From assembly GCA_024637255.1 (NCBI GenBank), contig JAGXFO010000011.1, forward strand, positions 1 to 64,000: a stretch of DNA of 64,000 nt. Reading direction: 5' to 3'. Under the pieces are notes generated by a model, which ran no database searches, was not told the DNA's origin, and saw only the letters and a program-made list of their open reading frames with translations. The position numbers were made by a program, and so were the translations under genes. Numbering within the stretch: the first letter of the stretch is position 1; each line of letters opens with the position of its first letter. This DNA comes from Sulfurovum sp. (lineage in GTDB: Bacteria; Campylobacterota; Campylobacteria; Campylobacterales; Sulfurovaceae). Shown piece after piece: positions 16,942-24,898 of the stretch.

Positions 16942-18324
16942 CTATTGCCCTTCGATAATCTTATCTGCGGCCTTAAATATATTGTCAATATTCTTTCTAA
17001 TCCACTCTTTGTCAAACCATTCTACAGGTCTCACCTCTATACCCTGGACCAAAAGACCAAAATGAAGATGATCGCCTAACGCCAATCCTGTGACGCCGGT
17101 ATTGGCTATAGCATCTTCTTCTTTTACCTCATCACCCGTATTTACAAGCAACTGAGAACAATGTCCATAAAGACTATAAAGTCCCAAACCGTGGTCGATC
17201 ATAGGCATATTACCATAGATTCCGTTTTCATTGGCGAAAACCACCTTGCCTGCATTGGATGATTTAATCGTTGCCATTTTGGTACTTGCCAAGTCATATC
17301 CTACATGATAAGATTGAGAAACTTCATTCTCTTTATTGTCATAATAATAATGTCTTTCATCACCGTAACTTGCAACTTTCTGTCCATTTTTAAGTGGGTA
17401 GAAATGTTTTATTTTCCAATCTGTTAAAAGTTCGGTGGAGACTTCACTGCTTAAATCATGAATAAGCTTTTCATTTTGCAAACGCATGGTTTCATTAATG
17501 GCTTTGAACCTTTCGATTCTGTCATCTATATTTGCAAATTCCGGGTTGCTTGATGCCAAGTCCGTAACCTTTCCATCTATAAATTTATCACTGGCCTCTA
17601 TCTGTGAAACTTTGTATTGATGGCTTTTTAGATAAAAAGGAATATCAACCACACGTTGATTGTTGGCGGCATCTACAGCTACAACCTTGGCAGTAAAATC
17701 ATTTTTATTGAACGGCCAAGCAATCAGTGCTGCGTAATAACCCTCTTTTTTATAAGGCTGTGCTTTAAATTTTTTCCCTGCTGCATCAACATATAGGGTA
17801 TCAAGATTTTTATCAGCCGCCTGAAATACCACCAATGCGCTCCCCCCTTGCGTCATACTGTAAGAGTTTGCAAGTATATTTACACTTGGTTTTGTATAGT
17901 CGATATTGATGTCAATAACTTTTTCACTCTTATTACCTTCCAGTATTTGCCACAGACTTTTGTCGTTCACTACAACTTTTAATGTTAATTTTGTTGCCTT
18001 TGGATCTAAAACCTTGCTTTTAGGGTACTTTACCAAAAGTGTTTGCTCTTTTATTCCATCCTCGAAGTTTCCCTGCCCTACAATAAGACTCTTTTGTCCG
18101 TCACTCAAAACAAGTTCAAAACTTTTTAGCCCCGTATTGTCACTCAATTGAACCTTAAGCGCTTCGCTGCGATTCCAGAAAATATTTTCTTCACTACGTA
18201 TTGTCGGTGCTTCTCTTTCAAATTCTGGTGCCATATACACATACCCTGCTCCTGCAAGCAGTACCAATAGTACCAATATTACCAATCCGCCAATTATCAT
18301 ACTTCCGCCGTGTCTATTTTTCAT
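16942..18324 (-). CDS. M23 family peptidoglycan endopeptidase with N-terminal membrane anchor
   Basis: A 460-residue protein starting MKNRHGGS, then a hydrophobic segment (about 9-31), so it is probably anchored in the inner membrane with a periplasmic body. A beta-rich middle region (35-320) is followed by the LytM/M23 domain with SYHVGYD (the HxxxD zinc pair, near 340), YGHCSQ and GDHLHFG (the HxH pair, near 420). It should cleave peptidoglycan cross-links. Relatives in Campylobacter and Helicobacter help set cell shape, but this one cannot be matched to a named member by eye. It overlaps the upstream DHH phosphoesterase gene by 11 bp. Confidence 0.85.
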   Translation of the reverse strand: MKNRHGGSMIIGGLVILVLLVLLAGAGYVYMAPEFEREAPTIRSEENIFWNRSEALKVQLSDNTGLKSFELVLSDGQKSLIVGQGNFEDGIKEQTLLVKYPKSKVLDPKATKLTLKVVVNDKSLWQILEGNKSEKVIDINIDYTKPSVNILANSYSMTQGGSALVVFQAADKNLDTLYVDAAGKKFKAQPYKKEGYYAALIAWPFNKNDFTAKVVAVDAANNQRVVDIPFYLKSHQYKVSQIEASDKFIDGKVTDLASSNPEFANIDDRIERFKAINETMRLQNEKLIHDLSSEVSTELLTDWKIKHFYPLKNGQKVASYGDERHYYYDNKENEVSQSYHVGYDLASTKMATIKSSNAGKVVFANENGIYGNMPMIDHGLGLYSLYGHCSQLLVNTGDEVKEEDAIANTGVTGLALGDHLHFGLLVQGIEVRPVEWFDKEWIRKNIDNIFKAADKIIEGQ

Positions 18325-19282
18325 TTATTAATCCCAATTCTTGTATCTTTGATAAAATTGTATCTATACTTTCTTGTAATCCGCATTGTGCCAGGGTAAA
18401 TCCTGCAGCCACTTTATGTCCGCCACCGCCAAAGGCAAGGGCCACCTGGGATACATCCACTTTTTTACTACGCAAAGAAATACGAACACCCTCATCCAAC
18501 TCCATAGCAAATAATGCCAACTCAACGGTGACCAAGGATCCTGCATAATCTACAATGCCTTCCATGTCCGGCACCGTAGCACCTGTGGCTGCAATCTCTT
18601 CTTTTGTTATCATTAAAGTAGCCACTCTGGCATTATGCGTCAAAGACAATGATGCCAATGCTTTCTCTAAAATACGAAAGGAACTCAGAGGGCGTCTTTG
18701 TGTAAAATGGTACGCAATCTCGTCGGGCATAGCACCAGCCTCAACCAAAAGCTTTGCGACATCAAACACCTCTTTATTCACTGAAGCAGTTGTGAAGTAT
18801 CTGGTATCAGAAAGCAAAGCTGTATAAAAACATGTTGCCGCATCGGCCCCTACAGGATAGAGTTCTTTAAATAATTCAAATGCCACCTGTGACGCCGAAG
18901 CATGATCTGGCAATACAACATTGATACTTCCGTAGCCCGTATTACTTTGATGATGGTCGATGTTTATAATATCTCTGCCATCTAAATTAAACCCTAACCT
19001 GTCTATGCTTCCGCAATCACACGAAATGATCAAACTATCCCTGTAGTCCATATGGTGTTTTATTTTTTTAAAATTTGGCAAAAAATCAAGATAGAGTGGC
19101 AAGGCGGCTGAAGCATTTACTACTTCAATTTTTAACTTTTTATCCTTACTTAGCAAGGCATAAATACCCAACGCCGTTCCTAGAGTATCAGCATCCGGGT
19201 TGAGATGTGAAAGAATGGTGACAGATCCTGCACACGCTATCTTGGTTTTTACTTCTTCGTAGGGGAGATTCCCAATTTTCAT
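18314..19282 (-). CDS. DHH/DHHA1 phosphoesterase (NrnA-like)
   Basis: A 322-residue Mn-dependent phosphoesterase. The DHH domain contains SHLNPDAD at 25-32, SCDCGS near 88-92 and the signature DHH at 109-111. The DHHA1 domain ends with GGGGHKVAAGF near 285. NrnA-type members degrade short RNA (nanoRNA), the phosphoadenosine phosphate pAp, or cyclic dinucleotide products. Which of these applies here cannot be told from sequence. The start has AAAGG upstream. It overlaps the M23 peptidase gene. Confidence 0.88.
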   Translation of the reverse strand: MKIGNLPYEEVKTKIACAGSVTILSHLNPDADTLGTALGIYALLSKDKKLKIEVVNASAALPLYLDFLPNFKKIKHHMDYRDSLIISCDCGSIDRLGFNLDGRDIINIDHHQSNTGYGSINVVLPDHASASQVAFELFKELYPVGADAATCFYTALLSDTRYFTTASVNKEVFDVAKLLVEAGAMPDEIAYHFTQRRPLSSFRILEKALASLSLTHNARVATLMITKEEIAATGATVPDMEGIVDYAGSLVTVELALFAMELDEGVRISLRSKKVDVSQVALAFGGGGHKVAAGFTLAQCGLQESIDTILSKIQELGLINEK

Positions 19283-19333
19283 CTAGACCTTTCACTTTTT
19301 ATGGAACTATACACGAACGATATTAACAATATA

Positions 19334-20155
19334 TTACTTTTCGACTTTCATAGACAGATCGATCCAATTTGCCTGGTGTATAATGGATCCTGAAGAGATG
19401 GCATCTACTCCTGTTGCAGCAATGGCTCTTATAGTGTCCAAGGTAACATTGCCGCTTGCTTCAAGTAAAATATGAGGATAATTTTCATTCCGGTACGCGA
19501 CGACTTCGTTTGTCTCTTCTATAGACATATTATCGCACATCACAATATCTGCCCCAGCCTTCATTGCTATTTGAGCCATTTCCAAGCTCTCACACTCTAT
19601 TTCTACCTTGGAGGTAAATGGTATCTTTTGGCGCACTTCTTTCATAAAAGCACCTAAGTTGTCTATAGTCTGGAGGTGCGTATCTTTCAGCATAAGACAG
19701 TCATCAAGTCCCATGCGGTGATTTATGCCTCCGCCGCAGCGTACTGCATACTTCTCAAACTCACGCAGTAGAGGTCTGGTTTTTCGTGTATCAAGCAACC
19801 TTACCTCGGTATGTTTAATGGCATCAACATATTTAGCCGTTAAAGTGGCTATGGAACTTGCATGAAGCACCATGTCCAAAATAGAGCGCTCCAAAGAAAG
19901 GATGGTCTTTGAGTCCCCTGAGATCAAAAGTAATTTGTCTCCCTTGGAAAAATGACACCCGTCAGACACTTTCCACTCCAAAGACAGGTCATACATCTTT
20001 GCAAGCCGCTCTACATACTCCTCTCCTCCAAGCACACCATCACTCTTAGCGATGATATATGCTCGTATGGGCTTTCCCGTACTAATACGGGAAAACAGGT
20101 CCCCGCGTCCTATATCTTCGGCTACTAAAGCCTTCAAAAATGTCTCTTTTAACAT
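19334..20155 (-). CDS. nadC: nicotinate-nucleotide pyrophosphorylase (quinolinate phosphoribosyltransferase)
   Basis: A 273-residue enzyme that converts quinolinate and PRPP to nicotinate mononucleotide. Typical stretches are LLDTRKTRPLLREFEKYAV with GGGINHRMGLDDCLMLKDTH in the centre and the C-terminal ASGNVTLDTIRAIAATGVDAIS. Its ATG overlaps the nadA stop as TAATG, so the two consecutive NAD-synthesis steps are translationally coupled. nadB is not in the window. The protein is full-length. Confidence 0.96.
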   Translation of the reverse strand: MLKETFLKALVAEDIGRGDLFSRISTGKPIRAYIIAKSDGVLGGEEYVERLAKMYDLSLEWKVSDGCHFSKGDKLLLISGDSKTILSLERSILDMVLHASSIATLTAKYVDAIKHTEVRLLDTRKTRPLLREFEKYAVRCGGGINHRMGLDDCLMLKDTHLQTIDNLGAFMKEVRQKIPFTSKVEIECESLEMAQIAMKAGADIVMCDNMSIEETNEVVAYRNENYPHILLEASGNVTLDTIRAIAATGVDAISSGSIIHQANWIDLSMKVEK

Positions 20156-21162
20156 TATTTAATTGCCAACATGCGTTCAAGTGCTAGATTTGCATACTTT
20201 ACCGTGTGGGGATCAACTACTATTTCATTGATAGGCTTATTATCTTCTATAGATTTCAAAGTATTGTACAAATCCTCCAACGTCGTTTCATTCATAGTAG
20301 GACATTCAGGCTTGGTGGATGAGAGTACATAAGTATTTCCCTTTCTCATTCTATTCACTAAATTATACTCCGTACCTATGGCTACTTTTTGTTCTGGGTC
20401 AAGATCGTTGACATATTTGATAAGCTGCGAAGTTGAACCTGAAAAGTCTGCTGCCAATACTACAGAGGGGTCACACTCCGGGTGTACAGCTATTTTAATG
20501 CCCGGATACTTATTGCGGTAAAACTCTATATCATCAACCGTAAAAAGCTGGTGTACTGAACAAAAACCGTTAAAACAGATGATATCTGCTTCTTTTGGGT
20601 CACACTCTTTACCATCCACTTCTACACCGATTACGCAAGACTTCAGTCCCATCTGTATAGCAAAGTTTTGCCCCAAACATCTGTCCGGGACAAAAAGAAT
20701 CTTCTTGCCGCTTTCCAAACCTTTTTCGATGATCTTAAATGCATTGGAAGAAGTACATACCATTCCGCCCATCTCTCCTACTTTCGCCTTAACCGAAGCA
20801 TCAGAGTTAATATAGGTTATAGGAAGGATATCTTCCCTAGCAATGCCCCTGTCCACCATGTACTTTACCGACTCTTCAAAATAAGAGCCGTCCATCATGC
20901 GTGCCATAGCACAACAGGCTATCTTTGGCATAAGTACACGTTTTTCCGGTGCTATGACCTTTACAGACTGTCCCATAAAACCTACACCGCAAAACACAAC
21001 CCAGGGGTTTGTATCTGCCTGGCATCTACGTGCCAACTCAAGACTGTCGCCAATAATGTCTGCCATTTCAAACACTTCATCGCGCTGATAATAATGTGCA
21101 ACCACTGTCACATCAAGTTCTTTTTTAAGTCTGTTTATTTCTGCTTTATAATCTATACTCAT
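20155..21162 (-). CDS. nadA: quinolinate synthase A (4Fe-4S)
   Basis: Condenses iminoaspartate with dihydroxyacetone phosphate to quinolinate, using a labile [4Fe-4S] cluster. The start is placed at ATG 21162 (MSIDYKAE), 8 nt after AAGG; the earlier ATG at 21168 is too close to it. The protein of about 335 residues shows VVAHYYQRDEV near the N-terminus and VVFCGVGFMGQSVK. Cysteines in the CGVGFM, MVCTSSNAF and KPECPTMNET regions are the likely cluster ligands. It is divergent from plsY across about 75 bp. Confidence 0.95.
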   Translation of the reverse strand: MSIDYKAEINRLKKELDVTVVAHYYQRDEVFEMADIIGDSLELARRCQADTNPWVVFCGVGFMGQSVKVIAPEKRVLMPKIACCAMARMMDGSYFEESVKYMVDRGIAREDILPITYINSDASVKAKVGEMGGMVCTSSNAFKIIEKGLESGKKILFVPDRCLGQNFAIQMGLKSCVIGVEVDGKECDPKEADIICFNGFCSVHQLFTVDDIEFYRNKYPGIKIAVHPECDPSVVLAADFSGSTSQLIKYVNDLDPEQKVAIGTEYNLVNRMRKGNTYVLSSTKPECPTMNETTLEDLYNTLKSIEDNKPINEIVVDPHTVKYANLALERMLAIK

Positions 21163-21239
21163 ATGCATATCCTTAATTATTGTGGCTATTTTATCAAAAT
21201 TCGGTTAAAATTGCAGTATAAAATTAATAGTAGGTACCC

Positions 21240-21863
21240 ATGGACTTTTTACTGAATCAAAATATTTTACTCTATTTGGCTGCATATCTACTCGCAGGTA
21301 TTCCTTTTGGGTACCTGCTGGCCAAAAAGTTTGCAGGCGTAGACATCAAAGAAGCTGGCAGTGGCAACATCGGCGCAACCAATGTCTTGCGTGTCGTGAA
21401 AGAACAAGATCCTAGACTTGCCAAAAAGCTGGGTGCGCTCACTCTTTTTTTGGACGCAACCAAAGGAGTCATTGTCATCATTGTGGCCAAGATGCTTGGC
21501 GCTCCAGAATCTGTCCTTTGGACCATAGCTGTACTTGCAGTGGTGGGTCACTGCTTCTCTGTATTCCTTGCCTTTGAAGGAGGAAAGGGTGTTGCTACAG
21601 GCTTTGGTGTACTGTTGGTCATGATGCCTATTCCGGCACTTATTGCCATAGTTGCTTGGCTGATTTCGGCCAAAGGATTAAAAATCTCTTCCCTTTCGTC
21701 ACTCATAGGGCTTATTGCTTTTATCATCGCGTCTTACGTGATGTATCCTGAAGTACCAGGAATCGGTTCACATGCCCCTATCTGGATTATTGCATTGATC
21801 ATCTTCTACAAACATATCCCAAATATCCTTAGGGTATTCAAGAAAGAAGAAGGCAGGGTTTAA
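21240..21863 (+). CDS. plsY: acyl-phosphate:glycerol-3-phosphate acyltransferase PlsY
   Basis: An inner-membrane acyltransferase of 207 residues that makes lysophosphatidate from acyl-phosphate, the product of PlsX (encoded at 53789-54778 in this window). Five or so hydrophobic segments are visible. The cytoplasmic motifs GSGNIGATNVLR (about 40-51) and GGKGVATGFG (about 116-125) are those of the family, and a third region HIPNILRVFKKEEG ends the protein. The gene is followed by folB with a one-base gap. Confidence 0.95.
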   Translation: MDFLLNQNILLYLAAYLLAGIPFGYLLAKKFAGVDIKEAGSGNIGATNVLRVVKEQDPRLAKKLGALTLFLDATKGVIVIIVAKMLGAPESVLWTIAVLAVVGHCFSVFLAFEGGKGVATGFGVLLVMMPIPALIAIVAWLISAKGLKISSLSSLIGLIAFIIASYVMYPEVPGIGSHAPIWIIALIIFYKHIPNILRVFKKEEGRV

Positions 21864-21864
21864 A

Positions 21865-22191
21865 ATGACTGTTCACATAGAGGAACTCACTTTTGATGTT
21901 ATCATTGGCTTACTTGATTTTGAACGAGACAAGCCCCAACGTGTCATCATAAATCTTGAAGTTTCTTATGAATATAGCGATGATCAATTCATCGATTATG
22001 CAGACATAGTCCTGCTGATACAAAACGAACTCAAAGAAAAACGCTATACACTTTTAGAAAATGCTCTTTTGGGTCTCAAAGATATACTTTACACAACTTA
22101 CCCAAACCTTCAAACACTTTGGGTCAAAATATCTAAACCTGATATCTTGCCAAAATGCACTGTTTCCTTAAGTAAAACTTGGCATTTTTAA
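21865..22191 (+). CDS. folB: dihydroneopterin aldolase-like protein (FolB)
   Basis: A 108-residue small T-fold protein with IEELTFDVIIGLLDFERDKPQRVIINLEV at the N-terminus, matching the start of dihydroneopterin aldolases, and a C-terminal KISKPDILPKCTVSL strand containing the family lysine-proline. It should act in folate synthesis. It begins one base after the plsY stop. The middle is divergent, so an epimerase-type relative is possible. Confidence 0.82.
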   Translation: MTVHIEELTFDVIIGLLDFERDKPQRVIINLEVSYEYSDDQFIDYADIVLLIQNELKEKRYTLLENALLGLKDILYTTYPNLQTLWVKISKPDILPKCTVSLSKTWHF

Positions 22192-22202
22192 ATATTTTCA
22201 AA

Positions 22203-22260
22203 AAAGCTTTTATTTTATGTTATAATATTAAATAAAACTTAAAGATAAAAAGGTTCCCTT
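22203..22260 (+). promoter_or_regulatory. putative hsrA promoter with extended -10
   Basis: TG-T-TATAAT (TATAAT at 22221-22226) is preceded by an AT-rich stretch with no clear -35, the usual form of sigma-70 promoters in this phylum. The leader ends in AAGG about 8 nt before the ATG. AAAAGCTTTT just upstream could also form a weak terminator for folB. Confidence 0.55.
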
Positions 22261-22935
22261 ATGAGAATATTAATCATAGAAGATGACGTGACTCTCAGTA
22301 AAACAATTTCAGATAAGTTAACAGAAGAAGGCTATCAAAATGATGTCGCAGAGAATCTTGGTGATGCAAAGTATTATATCGATATCAGAAACTACGATTT
22401 AGTCCTGCTTTCATGGCCAATTTCAAACGAGAATAGTCTTGATCTCATTTCTACCATCAAAACTGAAGCCTATAAAACATCTGTCATTGTCCTCTCTGAG
22501 CGCGGAGACAAAGAAAGTGAGATAAAAGCACTTAAGTCTGGTGCGGATGACTTTATTAAAAAGCCTCTTGATTATGACATTCTGCTTGTGCGTATTGAAG
22601 CAAAACTACGTTTTGGTGTTTCTAATATTATTGAAATCGAAGATCTTATTATTAATCCAGAAGAAGAAAAAATCATTTACCGTGGAGAGGAAATAGAGCT
22701 CAAAGGCAAACCATTTGAAGTACTCACTCACCTCGCAATGCATAAAGACCAAATTGTGTCAAAGGAGCAGTTGCTTGATGCCATTTGGGAAGAACCTGAA
22801 CTGGTTACACCAAATGTCATAGAGGTAGCCATTAACCAAATTCGTCAGAAAATGGATAAGCCTTTAGAAATTACTACTATAGAAACCGTAAGACGACGCG
22901 GTTACAGATTTTGTTTTCCTAAAAAAATAAACTAG
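22261..22935 (+). CDS. hsrA: orphan OmpR-family regulator, HsrA (HP1043) type
   Basis: A 224-residue response-regulator-like protein. The receiver domain (1-115) keeps acidic residues near D8-D9, but the position that normally holds the phosphoacceptor Asp reads LVLLSWP, with Ser in its place. The winged-helix domain (125-220) is very close to the Helicobacter pylori HP1043/HsrA sequence as I recall it, with KGKPFEVLTHLA, IVSKEQLLDAIWEEPE and TPNVIEVAINQIRQKMDKP. HsrA is an essential, phosphorylation-independent homeostatic stress regulator. No kinase gene is adjacent, consistent with an orphan. Confidence 0.9.
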   Translation: MRILIIEDDVTLSKTISDKLTEEGYQNDVAENLGDAKYYIDIRNYDLVLLSWPISNENSLDLISTIKTEAYKTSVIVLSERGDKESEIKALKSGADDFIKKPLDYDILLVRIEAKLRFGVSNIIEIEDLIINPEEEKIIYRGEEIELKGKPFEVLTHLAMHKDQIVSKEQLLDAIWEEPELVTPNVIEVAINQIRQKMDKPLEITTIETVRRRGYRFCFPKKIN

Positions 22936-23063
22936 AACTTGTGGGCATTTATACCCGCATTGTTCCTCCAAATTTTACAAAATCATTTATTTATTTCCTT
23001 TTTAATTTAAGCATAAGCTTTCTTCAGTTATAACTCCTTTAAACAACCATACAGAGGAAACCA

Positions 23064-23315
23064 ATGGCATTAGTAATAACTGACGAATGTATTGCATGTG
23101 ATGCATGCAGAGAAGAGTGTCCCAATGAAGCAATCGAAGAGAATGATCCTATTTATTTTATTGATCCGGACAGATGCACAGAATGTGTAGGTCATTTTGA
23201 TGAACCTCAATGTATAGCCGTATGTCCTGTAGATTGCATTATCCCAGATCCTGACAATGTAGAGAACACGGAAGAACTAAAGTTCAAATACGATAAATTG
23301 CAAGAAGAATACTAG
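23064..23315 (+). CDS. 2[4Fe-4S] ferredoxin, YfhL-like
   Basis: An 83-residue electron carrier with two clusters: CIACDACREECP (9-20) and a second set CTECVGHFDEPQCIAVCP, which has the long insertion between the second and third cysteine typical of the YfhL/Fdx type. GAGGAA lies before the ATG. It is 8 bp upstream of ppx/gppA. A longer relative is encoded at 55931-56293. Confidence 0.9.
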   Translation: MALVITDECIACDACREECPNEAIEENDPIYFIDPDRCTECVGHFDEPQCIAVCPVDCIIPDPDNVENTEELKFKYDKLQEEY

Positions 23316-23323
23316 GTACCATC

Positions 23324-24847
23324 ATGGCAAAACGAACCGCTATCATAGATATTGGTTCAAACTCAGCCAGACTGGTTATTTTTGAAAAAACAAGTCGTTA
23401 TGGCTTCCATCTTATCTGCGAGCAAAAATCAAAAGTTCGTATAGGTGAAGGTGCGTATGAAAAGGGTGGCTACCTCCAGCCTGTGGGCATCAAACGTGCT
23501 TTCCCAACCCTGAAGTCTTTCATTGACACTATAGAGAAATATCAAGCCAATAAAACACTTTGTGTTGCTACCTCTGCACTCAGAGATGCTCCAAACGCTA
23601 AAGAGTTTGTCCGCTGGATACACAAAGAACTTGGACTCGCCATCAAGGTCATCGATGGCAATAGCGAAGCAAGGTACGGTGGCATTGCTGCGGTGAATCT
23701 GCTTCCCATAGAAGAAGGTATAAGCATAGATATCGGAGGCGGATCTTCGGATATGTCACTCATCAAAAATGGGCAAATAGCAGATACATACTCTCTTGAT
23801 CTTGGAACCGTAAGACTCAAAGAACTCTTTTTTGATAAGGCGCTAAGCCCTTCGGTCATCAATGAAAGAGCAAAAGCGCACATACAAGATGAACTCTCTA
23901 AACTTCCTGAACATTTCAGGCACCCTGTGGCCATCGGTATAGGCGGGACAGCAAGAACACTTTCTAAAGCTATTATGAAACAGGCCGAATATCCTTTAGA
24001 TAAACTGCATGCTTTTTCATACAACATTTATGAGCACAAAGCCTATCTTGATGCCATTGCGCTTTCAAGTGCAAAAAACCTCAAACGATTCGGATTGCAA
24101 AAAAACCGTTATGATACCATACGCGAAGGCACACTCATCTTTAATGAGATACTTGCCCATATAGGTACACAAAAGGTTATTTCCAGTGCGGCCGGTGTAA
24201 GAGAAGGGGTATTTTTAGAACAGCTTCTAAGAGATGGGAACAAAAAGTTTCCGGCTACTGTTAATCCAAGCATTGTTTCTATATTGGACCGGTTTAAACC
24301 ACTCATTACAATAGAAAAAAATCGAAAAACAAAACTAAAACTCGCTACACAGCTCTACACTGTATTGCAGTGTGAAATACAAGACAATAACCAATACGAG
24401 AAAGAGCTATTGCATGCTTTGAAGTTATCAAATATTGGAAATACACTGACTGTTTACAAAGCGCACCAGCATGCTTTTTACATTGCTATACAAGAGCTAA
24501 ATTATGGTTTTACCCATGAGCAAATAATGCTTATATCTTCTCTTTTGCGTATGCATGGCAGAGAACTGTTAAATAAGCCTCTTTATGAGCAGTACAAGTC
24601 TCTTCTGCCAGAAAAACAAACAGTACTTTGGTTAAGCTTCATCTACACGCTTACCGTGCTTCTGCATGAAGCTTCCAATAGTGCCCATATAGTATTTAAT
24701 TACAGTAACAAAACACTGCGTATCACATCTGACAAGCCCTTGCATCTTGCAAAGGAAAAGATAAAAGCTTTGGAAAAACCTATTGCTTTAGCTATTGTTA
24801 TCATAGATGAAAGTAAATTACCCAAGAATGAAAAGTTAGGGATATAA
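23324..24847 (+). CDS. ppx: exopolyphosphatase / guanosine pentaphosphatase family protein
   Basis: A 507-residue member of the ASKHA-fold Ppx/GppA family. It starts AIIDIGSNSARLVIFE, the phosphate-1 motif. EGISIDIGGGSSDMSLI (about 126-142) is the second phosphate motif, and an HD-like helical C-terminal part follows (about 310-500). It hydrolyses polyphosphate or pppGpp; sequence alone does not settle which. It lies 8 bp after the ferredoxin gene and is convergent with bamA. Confidence 0.9.
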   Translation: MAKRTAIIDIGSNSARLVIFEKTSRYGFHLICEQKSKVRIGEGAYEKGGYLQPVGIKRAFPTLKSFIDTIEKYQANKTLCVATSALRDAPNAKEFVRWIHKELGLAIKVIDGNSEARYGGIAAVNLLPIEEGISIDIGGGSSDMSLIKNGQIADTYSLDLGTVRLKELFFDKALSPSVINERAKAHIQDELSKLPEHFRHPVAIGIGGTARTLSKAIMKQAEYPLDKLHAFSYNIYEHKAYLDAIALSSAKNLKRFGLQKNRYDTIREGTLIFNEILAHIGTQKVISSAAGVREGVFLEQLLRDGNKKFPATVNPSIVSILDRFKPLITIEKNRKTKLKLATQLYTVLQCEIQDNNQYEKELLHALKLSNIGNTLTVYKAHQHAFYIAIQELNYGFTHEQIMLISSLLRMHGRELLNKPLYEQYKSLLPEKQTVLWLSFIYTLTVLLHEASNSAHIVFNYSNKTLRITSDKPLHLAKEKIKALEKPIALAIVIIDESKLPKNEKLGI

Positions 24848-24855
24848 AAAGAAGG

Positions 24856-24884
24856 CTAAGGGCAAGATCACGTCTTATCCTTAG
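24856..24884. terminator. putative bidirectional terminator between ppx and bamA
   Basis: CTAAGG (24856-24861) and CCTTAG (24879-24884) pair, with an inner AAGA/TCTT pair, within the 51-bp gap between the two convergent genes. There is an A-run on the left side (good for the minus strand) but no T-run on the right. Confidence 0.45.
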
Positions 24885-24898
24885 CGCAGAACTTTGTT

